From assembly GCA_964511015.1 (NCBI GenBank), contig CAZEDX010000008.1:23016-87015 (forward strand): 64,000 nucleotides of DNA, read 5' to 3'. The notes beneath the pieces were generated by a model. The model ran no database searches. It saw nothing but the letters and a program-made list of their open reading frames with translations, and was not told the origin of the DNA. Below are positions 34,753 to 45,115 of this stretch, in pieces. Position 1 is the stretch's first letter. Each line of letters starts with the position of its first letter. The stretch is from FEN-1099 sp964511015. GTDB taxonomy: Bacteria; Lernaellota; Lernaellaia; Lernaellales; Lernaellaceae. The translations under genes were made by a program, and so were the position numbers.

Positions 34753-35325
34753 CTATAGAGCCGCCAGATCCTGCGTAAGCTTTACCAGATCCTTGACCAA
34801 GGCCGGTCCTTCTTCAGTGACCTTCATCAGATTGTCCAACGCCTGCTGCAACGACTTGACGACCTGCTGAATCTGGGTCGGATTGGATACCAAAGACGAC
34901 GGGTTGGAAACCAACGCCTGACCGGATTTGTAAATCTCCGGCGCATTGGCAATCGCTGTTTCCAAGATCTTCTGAGCAATCTTTACATGGTCGCGCGCTT
35001 CGTCGATCGCCTTCTTGTTCTTGGATTTTTTCAATTGCTTCAGGTCTTTGCCCACCTTGTTCGACACAAAACGTGCCTGCACGAACGCGCCGAAAGTCAA
35101 AGCGGACTGCAAGGCAAATTCGTCGACCTTTTTGTTGCCGGCAACAACATAATTAACCTTCTTCTTGGTCAACGCATCCCACTGAGTTTTTTCATATTTC
35201 TTGAGGCTCTTGTCGATATCCGATAGTTTCACTCGCTTCTTTTCCACTTCACCGCATTGTGCGGCCACCAGCGCCAGTGCAAAGGCGATCATCACCAACA
35301 ATGCAACCCACGGTCTGCTTCTCAT
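34753..35325 (-). CDS. secreted helical protein, unknown
   Basis: 190 residues. Signal peptide MRSRPWVALLVMIAFALALVAA, then QCGEVEKK; the Cys sits after AAQ, which is a poor lipobox, so lipidation is uncertain. The rest is Lys-rich and predicted helical, with a conspicuous run KDLKQLKKSKNKKAIDEARD. GGTGGAGG ribosome site. Probably periplasmic; function unknown. Confidence 0.6.
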   Translation of the reverse strand: MRSRPWVALLVMIAFALALVAAQCGEVEKKRVKLSDIDKSLKKYEKTQWDALTKKKVNYVVAGNKKVDEFALQSALTFGAFVQARFVSNKVGKDLKQLKKSKNKKAIDEARDHVKIAQKILETAIANAPEIYKSGQALVSNPSSLVSNPTQIQQVVKSLQQALDNLMKVTEEGPALVKDLVKLTQDLAAL

Positions 35326-35414
35326 TTGCGTCCTCCACCAAAAAGATAAACGAACCGGTGATATCGTAAAAAACTGCTTTCCCTGGTGTCAACTTCTTTT
35401 TCCCGGGTGGTGTA

Positions 35415-36250
35415 ATGGATCTTGTGTCAGGGTCCAGAAGGCGTCCCGTGACACAATCTACGGTGAAGCGAAACGTACGAGAGGCGTTGCGTGAAGTCAA
35501 ACGGTTTGAGTGGGAGGGTGACTACCGCCCACCGGCCCGCGCCGCGATCAGGGAGTTGCTGGAAGAATTGATGCAAGCGACGGTGGACGAACACCTCGAG
35601 GCAATGGCGGCGGCCGGCTTGCCGGACTGGCGCAACGGCCGCTACACGCCGCACTATTTGACCGAGGTCGGCGACGTGGTCTGGGCGGTCAGCCGCACCC
35701 GGAGCTACAGCGTGGGCGAGGTGCTGGGCCGCTACCGCCGCCGCGCGGCGGCGGTCAAGCAGACGGCAGTGGACTGTTTTGTGCTGGGCGGCTCGACCCG
35801 CAAAGTGGGGCAGATGCTGGCCCCGCTGGCGGGCGAGCGGGTCTCGCCGCAGTTGGTCAGCACGCTGGCCCGGCGGTTGGACGCGCAGGTCGCGGCCTAC
35901 CAACGGCGGTCAAGCGGGATCTCCACCGAATCAGCCACGCGCAGGACCGGCGGCAGGCGCAGCAGGCGCTGGCCCGCTTCGCCGCGCACTGGGAGAACAC
36001 CTACCCGACCGCCGTCAAGTGCGTGCTGGTCGACAGTGAAGAACTGCTGGCCTTCTTCGCAATCAAGGACCGTCAGCGCTGATCGCACAATTTGATCGAG
36101 CGGCGCTTCGTTGAGGTGCGCTGGCGCACCCGCCCGATGGACGTCTTCGCCGACCGCACCTCGATCGAGCGCATCCTTTTCGCGGTGTTCAGCTACGAAA
36201 ACCACAAACAGGGAGTCAGCGCGCCCCTACTCGTGACACAACACTCTTGA
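35415..36250 (+). pseudogene. IS256-type transposase, internally deleted and frameshifted
   Basis: The first ~160 codons match the N-terminus of mutator/IS256 transposases (RAAIRELLEELMQATVDEHLEA, NGRYTPHYLTEVGDV). After AAYQRR near 35900 the frame jumps to a C-terminal part in another frame (VKRDLHRI, ALARFAAHWENTYP). A TGA near 36081 then replaces what is normally a Trp before NLIERRFVEVRWRTRPMDVF. The central part carrying the DDE residues is missing, about 450-600 bases by comparison with a usual ~400-residue enzyme. The gene cannot make an active transposase. Confidence 0.88.
35422..36241 (+). mobile_element. remnant of an IS256-family insertion sequence
   Basis: Bounded by a perfect 8-bp terminal inverted repeat, TTGTGTCA (35422-35429) and TGACACAA (36234-36241), with looser matching beyond. 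A second TGACACAA at 35449-35456 makes a hairpin inside the left end. Only 820 bases remain, against 1.2-1.5 kb for intact relatives. No clear target duplication was identified. Confidence 0.75.
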
Positions 36251-36274
36251 TGCTACCTGATAAGGGGAGTATAT

Positions 36275-36305
36275 CGGGAGCGGATACCAAGCTGATCCGC
36301 TCTCG
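36275..36305 (+). terminator. hairpin between the IS remnant and the ECF genes
   Basis: CGGGAGCGGAT (36275-36285) pairs with ATCCGCTCTCG (36295-36305), one G-T pair, 9-base loop. Only a short T run (TTTT at 36311-36314) follows after six bases, so it could be a weak terminator or another leader structure. Bases 36306-36461 hold no other feature I can support. Confidence 0.4.
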
Positions 36306-36461
36306 GGTCCTTTTGTCGTGAATCTTTGTTCCTTCCAGTCTTCTTGACGTTGTTAATACTTTTTGTAAAATCGTGCTACGTTCCATGGCGGCAAACGAAA
36401 TGGCGAGGGAGACAAAATTCATGCGCGTCCGCGACCGGCTGGACCGGAAAGCAGAAGAGCA

Positions 36462-37217
36462 ATGAGCCGAAAATTGGCCGTCGACTCGCCGTTCGCCAAT
36501 CGCTTGGATGCCCGCATCAAGATCATCGGCGCACTCGCCGCCATCGTGGTCTGTGTCAGCACGCCGGCCGCGGCGTTCGGCGCGTTCGGTTGCTACGCTG
36601 CGGTTTTACTACTGACCATCTTTCTCTCGCGCCTATCATGGCGCCATATTGCCCGTCGCGCACTGGTGATCGTACCTTTCGCGATTATGGTCGCTGCGTT
36701 CGCGCCGTTCCTGCACGCCGGACAAACCGGCGGCGGCATCAGCCTCGGCCTCGGCGCCTGCTCGGCGTCCCCTCCGGCGCTGGTCGTCTGGAACGTGGTG
36801 ATCAAGGCGCTGTTTTCTGTGACCGTGATCGTCGTACTGACCGGCACTACCCCCTTCCCCGAAATGCTGAACGGACTGCGCGGCCTATGGGTGCCCGAGA
36901 TTCTGGTGATGCTGCTGTCGTTCACCTATCGCTATTTGTTTGTACTGGGCGACGAACTGCGCCGCCTGCGCCGCGCCCACGCCGCCCGCGGTTTCCGGGG
37001 ACGTTGGCTGTGGCAGGCCGCGTCGCTCGGGCGGCTCATCGGCGCGCTTTTCCTGCGCACGTACGAACGCGCCGAACGAGTCTATGTGGCGATGGTTTCG
37101 CGCGGCTTTACCGGACACTTCCCTCACCTGCCCCGCCTCGCCTGGCGTGTCCGCGACCTAGCGGCGCTGGCCGTTTTCTGCGCGCCCCTGCTCGTCGCAC
37201 GATGGATATTGGCATGA
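36462..37217 (+). CDS. ECF transporter T component (CbiQ-like)
   Basis: 251 residues, five or six membrane segments and the T-component coupling helix RRAHAARGFRGR (the A-R-G motif), with a second YVAMVSRGFTG (the SRGF motif) that docks the ATPase. LGLGA and KALFSVTVIVVL match CbiQ family patterns. Ribosome site is weak. It overlaps the ATPase start (ATGA). No S component or CbiM/NikM is adjacent; the expected upstream position is occupied by the IS remnant. Confidence 0.85.
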   Translation: MSRKLAVDSPFANRLDARIKIIGALAAIVVCVSTPAAAFGAFGCYAAVLLLTIFLSRLSWRHIARRALVIVPFAIMVAAFAPFLHAGQTGGGISLGLGACSASPPALVVWNVVIKALFSVTVIVVLTGTTPFPEMLNGLRGLWVPEILVMLLSFTYRYLFVLGDELRRLRRAHAARGFRGRWLWQAASLGRLIGALFLRTYERAERVYVAMVSRGFTGHFPHLPRLAWRVRDLAALAVFCAPLLVARWILA

Positions 37218-37966
37218 CCGAACCGGCGATTCGTTTGGCCGACGTGACTTTTCAATACCCTGACGGCTTCCGCGCGCTCGACAACGTGTCGCTCACGATC
37301 CAACCGGGCGAAAAAGTCGGCATCATCGGCCCCAACGGCGCGGGCAAATCGACGCTGCTGCTGCACTTGAACGGAGTACTGCGCGCCGCCGGCGGCACGG
37401 TGAGTGTGCACGGCATCGAGGTCGGCAAGAAAACGCTGCGCCAGGTGCGGCAAATGGTCGGCGTGGTGTTTCAGGACCCGGATGATCAGCTTTTCAGCAC
37501 GACCGTGGCCGAAGATGTCGCTTTCGGCCCGCGCAACCTGGGCCTCCCCGAACCGAAGGTCGCCGAGCGCGTGCGCGAAGCGCTCTCGCTGGTCGGCTTG
37601 GCCGACTTTGCCGGCCGCCTGCCCCAACACCTGAGCTTCGGCCAAAAAAAACGCGTCGCTATCGCCACTGTGTTGTCGATGCAACCGCGCGTTTGGGCGT
37701 TCGACGAGCCTACGGCCAATCTCGACCCCCAGAGTCAGGCGTCCGTCGAGCAGTTCATCGCCTCGCGCACCGACACCGTGCTGGTCGTCACGCAGGATCT
37801 GTCCTTTGTCGCAGAAGTATGCGCACGGGTGATCGTGCTCGCCGCCGGACGCGTGGCCTACGACGGCGCGTTGGAGGAATTGTTCGACCGGCCTGATTTT
37901 TTGCGCGAACACGGCCTGGCGTTCGAACGCCACTGCCGCGTCTGTGCGCGTATCCGCCGCGCCTAA
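37214..37966 (+). CDS. ECF transporter ATPase (CbiO-like)
   Basis: 250 residues. ABC ATPase with Walker A GPNGAGKST, Q-loop VVFQDPDDQLF (the DDQ form is typical of CbiO/EcfA), signature LSFGQKKR, Walker B VWAFDEPTANLDP and a switch region VVTQDL in which His is replaced by Gln. The His-to-Gln change in the H-loop is worth noting, since it normally assists ATP hydrolysis. ATG 37214 overlaps the CbiQ stop; ATG 37202 is a second option. Powers vitamin or metal uptake with CbiQ. Confidence 0.88.
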   Translation: MTEPAIRLADVTFQYPDGFRALDNVSLTIQPGEKVGIIGPNGAGKSTLLLHLNGVLRAAGGTVSVHGIEVGKKTLRQVRQMVGVVFQDPDDQLFSTTVAEDVAFGPRNLGLPEPKVAERVREALSLVGLADFAGRLPQHLSFGQKKRVAIATVLSMQPRVWAFDEPTANLDPQSQASVEQFIASRTDTVLVVTQDLSFVAEVCARVIVLAAGRVAYDGALEELFDRPDFLREHGLAFERHCRVCARIRRA

Positions 37967-38310
37967 TACCCCGCGGTTTCTTGAACCGGAAGTCGCAGAT
38001 GGCGCAGCCTTCGGCGATGGTGGCGGTGCGCTACAAGCCTCAGCCGAGCACGTCGCTCATGGGGAAATCCTACCGACAGCAACACGGCACCAGTTTCGCC
38101 GCGCCCTGGGTGCCGTAGAACATGACGATTGCGCGCGCCGCCGATATCCGCAATCTGAAGAAGCCGTTGAAATCCCTCACGAATCTCCGTCTTCACCAGC
38201 TTGATCTACTCGGCGGTGAAACCCTGTTCGCCAAGCACCTGAGGCAGAACACGGAAGGTGTGGTCGAGATCGTGTGGTTGCTGCCGGTTGCCACGCGAGG
38301 CCGTTGCCAT
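37967..38310 (-). pseudogene. decayed L-2-amino-thiazoline-4-carboxylate hydrolase-like gene
   Basis: In the space between the CbiO and QueC genes, minus-strand reading gives fragments of one protein in two frames: ATG 38310 runs to a TAG after GEQGFTAE, resumes (IKLVKTEIREGFQRLLQIAD), then shifts frame into MFYGTQGAAKLVPCCCR, stop, DFPMSDVLG, stop, RTATIAEGCAICDFRFKK. The ending resembles the L-2-amino-thiazoline-4-carboxylic acid hydrolase family (DxxMSxAxGxxLxRTxTIAEGxxxCDFRF). Three stops and at least one frameshift mean it is dead. It is by-eye similarity only. Confidence 0.6.
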
Positions 38311-38325
38311 CGCCGTTCCTCCGTA

Positions 38326-39015
38326 CTATTCCTCCGTCTGCGCCGGGTCGGGCACACCGGCTTCGGCAAAACCCTTCGCCCGTAGCAAACAACTATCACA
38401 TCGCCCGCACGGTTTGCCGTCGGGCAGCGGATCGTAGCAACTTAACGTGGCAGTCAGGTCGAGATTCAGCGACAACGCCCGGCGGATGATCTGGCCCTTG
38501 GTCAAATTGACCAGCGGTGCGTGGATGACGAAGTGCCCGATCCCTTCCACCGCCGCCTTGGTGGCCAGATTGGCCAGGTCGCCGAACGCGTGCAAGAACT
38601 CCGGCCGGCAATCGGGGTAGCCGCTATAGTCGAGCGCGTTCACGCCAATGAAAATGTCGTAAGCGCCGATGACCTCGGCGTACGCCAGCGCCAGAGAAAG
38701 AAAGATGGTATTGCGCGCCGGCACATAGGTGATTGGTATCCCGTTGGCGATTTCCTGGCCGTCGCGGTCTTTCGGCACGGCGAGTTCGGTGCTGGTCAGG
38801 GCTGAACCACCGATCCAGGTCAAATCGAGGGTAACGACGCGGTGTTCGGCCACGTGCGCCAGCCGGCAAACAGTGCACGCATGCTCTACCTCAATCGCGT
38901 GCCTTTGTCCGTAAGCGAAGGTGAGCGCATAAACCGTGTAGCCTTCCTGCAGGGCGATGGCGAGGGTCGTCGCCGAATCGAGGCCGCCGCTGACGAGGAC
39001 GACCGCCTTTTTCAC
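38326..39015 (-). CDS. queC: 7-cyano-7-deazaguanine synthase QueC
   Basis: 229 residues. PP-loop SGGLDSAT at the start, FAYGQRHAIE, YVPARNTIFLSLALAYAE, GVNALDYSGYPDCRP and the C-terminal zinc site with SCYD, PCGRCDSC: all QueC signatures. Makes preQ0 for queuosine from CDG with ATP and ammonia. It overlaps the stop end of the PHP gene (ATGA), so the two are coupled; other queuosine genes are not in the window. Confidence 0.95.
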   Translation of the reverse strand: MKKAVVLVSGGLDSATTLAIALQEGYTVYALTFAYGQRHAIEVEHACTVCRLAHVAEHRVVTLDLTWIGGSALTSTELAVPKDRDGQEIANGIPITYVPARNTIFLSLALAYAEVIGAYDIFIGVNALDYSGYPDCRPEFLHAFGDLANLATKAAVEGIGHFVIHAPLVNLTKGQIIRRALSLNLDLTATLSCYDPLPDGKPCGRCDSCLLRAKGFAEAGVPDPAQTEE

Positions 39016-39860
39016 GCCGATAGCCTTTTCTTCATCTCGGTCAACCAGGGGTACGGCACGTTAAGGTCGGAGAAGCCGAAGCCGAGTTTGATGTCGGGTT
39101 TGGTTTGGCCGTGGAAATCGGAACCGCCGGTCCACAGCAAACCGTGGCGTTTGGCGATATCGCCGTAGATCTGAACCAGTGAAGGATTGTGGGTCGAATA
39201 CGCCACTTCGATGCCGGCCAGCCCCAACTGGCACAACTCGCCGACTACTTCGTCAAGTTGCAGCGGCGACCATTTGTAGTCGATCGGATGCGCGAGTACC
39301 GGCAATCCCCCGGCGGCGCGAATCAGGCCCAACGATTCCTCGGGCGTAAAGCGGAACTTGGGCACATATGCCTTGCCCTTGCGGTCGAGATAAACGTCAA
39401 ACGCTTCCTGGTAGCTCTTGACCGCGCCCTTCTTGTACAACACGGCCGCGAAGTGAGGCCGGCCGACAACCTCGCCGCCGGCCTCGGCTTCCACCTCGGC
39501 CAGCGTCATCTTCACGCCGAGTTCATTGAAGCGGTCGACGATCTTGGCGTTGCGCTCGTTGCGCACGCGCTTGGCCCACTCGAGATTCTCCAGCAATTGC
39601 GGATTCGCCGGATCGAAAAAGTAGCCGAGGATATGCACGGTCTTCTTGCGCACGTCCGTGGAAAGTTCGACGCCGGGCACAACCTCAAAGCCGAGTTCGC
39701 GGCCGGCGGCCAGGCCTTCGGCGACGCCGTCGACGGTGTCGTGGTCGGTGACGGCCACCGCGGCCAGGCCCGAATCACGGGCCAGGCGAACCAGTTCGGT
39801 CGGCGTCAAGGAACCATCGGAAGCGGTGGTGTGGGCGTGCAGATCGATGCGGCTGTTCAT
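39012..39860 (-). CDS. PHP-domain phosphoesterase (RNase AM/TrpH-like)
   Basis: 282 residues. PHP metal motifs are all present: DLHAHTTASDG, AVTDHDTVDG, PGVELS, VLAHP and GGSDFHG. Layout and size match the 5'-3' exoribonuclease/3',5'-nucleotide bisphosphate phosphatase branch (YciV/TrpH). Upstream of queC with an ATGA overlap. Confidence 0.9.
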   Translation of the reverse strand: MNSRIDLHAHTTASDGSLTPTELVRLARDSGLAAVAVTDHDTVDGVAEGLAAGRELGFEVVPGVELSTDVRKKTVHILGYFFDPANPQLLENLEWAKRVRNERNAKIVDRFNELGVKMTLAEVEAEAGGEVVGRPHFAAVLYKKGAVKSYQEAFDVYLDRKGKAYVPKFRFTPEESLGLIRAAGGLPVLAHPIDYKWSPLQLDEVVGELCQLGLAGIEVAYSTHNPSLVQIYGDIAKRHGLLWTGGSDFHGQTKPDIKLGFGFSDLNVPYPWLTEMKKRLSA

Positions 39861-39861
39861 G

Positions 39862-40683
39862 TCAGATGTCTACCTTGAAAACGCCCTTCAGCGACAGGCC
39901 GAAGAGGATGGAAGCGACAAAATATACAATGATCCAGTGCACGCGCCAACGCCATACGCGCATCTCTTCGCCTGGATAGCGGATCTCGACCGCAGAAATG
40001 CCGCCGGTCAATGCCGGCTCGCCGGGGTACAACAACGCGTCCCAGAAGTTGCCGTTGTGCCGCAATGGCGTGAGCAGATGAAGCTTCGCGGTGTCACCGA
40101 CCACCAGTTGTTTGGTGGCGGTTTGATCGCCGATCTTCACCGTCAACTGGTGCGCGCCGGCCGCCTGGCCGCGCACGCGCCACGACACCTCACCAGTCAG
40201 CGGCATACGCACCGCGTCGGTGTCGACGGTCACACCGCCGTCGGCGGTGAGCGTGGCCGGGGTTTCAAACAGGTTGACCTGTTGGCCGACGCGGACGTTG
40301 ACCACGGCCGCCTCACCGACCGCCACTGGCCGGTAGCCGTACCACAGGTTTAGTTGCGCCAGCAGCAGCATGACCGGCGCAATCATGACCAGCAGCGGCC
40401 GCAGGTTATGCGCCATGTACACCAGGTTCCAACCGATGATGTTGCCGATCGAACGCAGCAACACGCCCAGGCTGTCCTTGTAGAGCATGATGGCCAGGAA
40501 GTTGCCCTTGATCCGGTCTTTGGCCTTGGTGATGCCCCGCTGGTTGGAGGTGTATTTGTAGATGATCAGCATCAGCACGCCGGTCACTACGCTGATCGCA
40601 AGCATGCCCAGCAAGGGCCAGCCGCGCAACGGCGTCATGACGAGTGCGAAAGCGGATCCAACGGCGTTGGCGAACGCGAGCAT
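39862..40683 (-). CDS. membrane protein with periplasmic beta domain, possibly DUF106/EMC3-related
   Basis: 273 residues. Two N-terminal membrane segments separated by a charged stretch (YKYTSNQRGITKAKDRIKG), a third and perhaps a fourth near ~95-125, then a soluble beta-rich domain (~130-240) and a last segment (IIVYFVASILFGLSLKGVF). A cytoplasmic loop with many Lys/Arg between the first helices is reminiscent of the Oxa1-superfamily DUF106/EMC3 proteins, but the resemblance is weak. It starts the run of genes leading to the phosphatase group, 11 bases after the RHH-like gene. Confidence 0.55.
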   Translation of the reverse strand: MLAFANAVGSAFALVMTPLRGWPLLGMLAISVVTGVLMLIIYKYTSNQRGITKAKDRIKGNFLAIMLYKDSLGVLLRSIGNIIGWNLVYMAHNLRPLLVMIAPVMLLLAQLNLWYGYRPVAVGEAAVVNVRVGQQVNLFETPATLTADGGVTVDTDAVRMPLTGEVSWRVRGQAAGAHQLTVKIGDQTATKQLVVGDTAKLHLLTPLRHNGNFWDALLYPGEPALTGGISAVEIRYPGEEMRVWRWRVHWIIVYFVASILFGLSLKGVFKVDI

Positions 40684-40694
40684 CGACCGTCCTT

Positions 40695-40886
40695 CTAGCT
40701 GATGTAGCCTAGCCCTTGCAGCTTCTTCTTGATCTCGTCTTCGCTGTCGCCTTCACCGATCTGCGCCAGCTCCTTTTCCAGCACGTGGCTGACGAATTCT
40801 TCGACCGACGAATAGCCAGCGAGCGCGGCGAACTTCTTCACCCGCTCATACAGGTCTTTGTCGAGCTTGATCTTCGGTCCGAACAT
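40695..40886 (-). CDS. tiny ribbon-helix-helix-like protein (63 aa)
   Basis: A short N-terminal strand (PKIKLDKDLYERVK), a helix with GYSSVEEFVSHVLEKE, as in CopG/Arc-type regulators, then an acidic linker and KKKLQGLGYIS. Good ribosome site AGAGG. It sits between two membrane/phosphatase genes rather than by a toxin, so it may be a regulator or small scaffold of that operon. Confidence 0.65.
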   Translation of the reverse strand: MFGPKIKLDKDLYERVKKFAALAGYSSVEEFVSHVLEKELAQIGEGDSEDEIKKKLQGLGYIS

Positions 40887-40895
40887 GGTCGCCTC

Positions 40896-42913
40896 TCACT
40901 TCCCGGTAAAGATATTGCGGCCGATCATGTCTTTCGGCCGCGGCACACCGAACAGTTCCAGAATGGTCACCGGCAGATCGAACAGCTTCGGATCGGCCAG
41001 CTTGATCGGCCGGTTGGCAAACAGCGAGCCGGGTACTTCTTCGGCGGCCATGCAGTGGTCGCCACTCCAAGCGTCGTCGTTGGCCCGCAGCAACGAGCCG
41101 GTGGGGAACTTACCCAGCGCCGTTTCCCAACTCGCGCGGTAACCACGCGCATAGCCGATGATCAGATCCGGCGCCTCCTTCACGTGCGGACCCTGGTACA
41201 CCTCGGCGGTCTTGTAAACACGGTCGATCACCCGCGCGCCGCTGGCTGGGTCGCGCACTTCCAGCAGCTTGCGCGAAAGCTCGTCGAGAATATTGTTGGC
41301 GTCGGCCGGGCTGACGATGCCCTTGCCCTCGCGGCCCATCAGGTTGAGGTACAGGCCGTTGATGCCCAATGTGTAGGCCTTCGTGCCGTACCAGTTGACG
41401 TTCTGCAGGAATTCGGCCTCGCGGTCATTCGCGTCCTTGAGCTTGAGGTAGCCGTTGTCGAGCAGCCACGTCGAAAGATGGAACGACTGGTAATACGGCG
41501 CGAAGCCGTGGTCGCTCATCACGATCAGCGTGGTTTTTTCGTCAACCTTGGCCATCGCCTCGCCGAGCGCCTGGTCCAAACGCTGGTAGATATCACGAAT
41601 GGTATTCGTGTACGGCTCATCCTGCTCTGCCCGGTAAGCCGGATGGTCGTGGTCCATCGTCCGCCAAAACATGTGCGTAAGCTGGTCGGAGCTGGAAAAG
41701 TAAAAGAACAACAACCCGTCGCGGAAGCGGGCCAGCTCGTGGCGATACAAATCAAGCCGCTCCGCCAGCACCACATGTCCTTGCTGTAGGAATTCCGCGT
41801 TGTCCAGAATGTGGTTGGACAACGCCTTGGTGTCTTCCGGAATGCCTTGCGTATGGAACGGCCCGCCGCGCGCCGCGGCCAGTTCGGCGGCGTATTCGGG
41901 CGGCGTGCTGATCGGCATCGCCGGATCGCGTGGGTCGATGTTGATCGGCGAGCAGTACAACTTGAACGAGGGGTGCGTGGCCTTAAGCAGAAAACGCACC
42001 ATGCCGGTCACGGTGACCAGGTGCGGCACCATGCGAAAGCGCACCTGGATCCAGTCGGTCCATTCGCCCCGCCGCAAAACATAGCGCTGGCCTTCGATGT
42101 CGAGCGCGGCGGTGTCGGCGGTCGGGTCGATATGCACCTCAAACGGCACCTCGGCGTCCGGCGGCGGTTCGTCGGCCGGCAGATTGAGGAAGGTGTTCTT
42201 CGGGCCATAGATCTTGGTCGCGACCGAGCCTTCGATCACGTCGACCGGGAAGATGCGGCCGCCGGAACTCTCCTTGCCCTCTTCCTGCTCGGGCGGATCG
42301 TCGGTGTAGTACGAAAAGCTGCCGTAGCCACCCAGCAGGTCGGGCGTGCCCATGCCCGACAGCGAGCGGAACCGGCCTTCGACCGGCGGGTAATTGCTGG
42401 GCACGGCGAAAATGGTCGCCGGCACGTTCTGCTCGTCGAGGTATTCCCAGAACGCGCGTCCCTTGCGCAGCAGATGCACCCGGCCGGTGTCGATTGGAAT
42501 CTGATAACCCGCTAATCGCCAGAAATTCTGCGGCGCCTCGGTCTTCGAGGTCGATAGGAACGGCAGGTAGGTTTCGGCATCACGGTGGATGAAGTCGAAG
42601 ATGCCGTGGCCGCCGGGGTTCATGCCGGTGATGAAATTTGACCAGGCGACCGGGCTCTGCGGCGGAATGCTGGTGCCCAACTCGGAGAAGCCTCCCTGTT
42701 GGCGTAGGCGCGACATGTTGGGCAGAAACCCTTCCGCCATCCATTGCTGGGTCAGAACCGGATCGAGACCGTCGAATCCGATCACCAGCACCTTCGTGCC
42801 GTCTTTGGTGCGCAGGCCGGCCAACTCGTCGCCGGCGCCACAGCCGAGCGCCAGGCCAACCGTGCCGGCCATCACACCTTTCAAAAAGTCGCGGCGGCTA
42901 ATGCCTTTGCCGT

Positions 42914-42917
<4 letters not shown>
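40896..42917 (-). CDS. Tat-exported alkaline-phosphatase-superfamily phosphoesterase
   Basis: 673 residues. N-terminal twin-arginine signal SRRDFLKG followed by a hydrophobic stretch ending LGLALGCGAG, so it is probably a Tat-exported lipoprotein. The catalytic domain has VIGFDGLDP (metal Asp), QSPVAWSNFITG (Ser/Thr nucleophile region) and MSDHGF plus GDHC metal sites. It belongs to the type I phosphodiesterase/nucleotide pyrophosphatase branch. Overlaps the stop of the next paralogue (ATGA). The TatB/TatC genes at 21601-22793 would supply its route. Confidence 0.85.
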
Positions 42918-45016
<2,099 letters not shown>

Positions 45017-45115
45017 GTCGAAATTTCTCCGGCCTTCGCCGTTAGCGTCTGTGCAAGCCTAATCAGCACGGGCAGGCTTGGCAACCGTACTTTACGTTCC
45101 GATACAAAACGCCTA

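Noticed and set aside
35415..36095. intact transposase gene
   Set aside because: The frame reads well only for its first part; the catalytic middle is missing and the tail is out of frame.
36306..36461. possible cobalamin riboswitch before the CbiQ-like gene
   Set aside because: No B12-box or the conserved core pairings could be found; only a simple hairpin at 36275-36305 is present.
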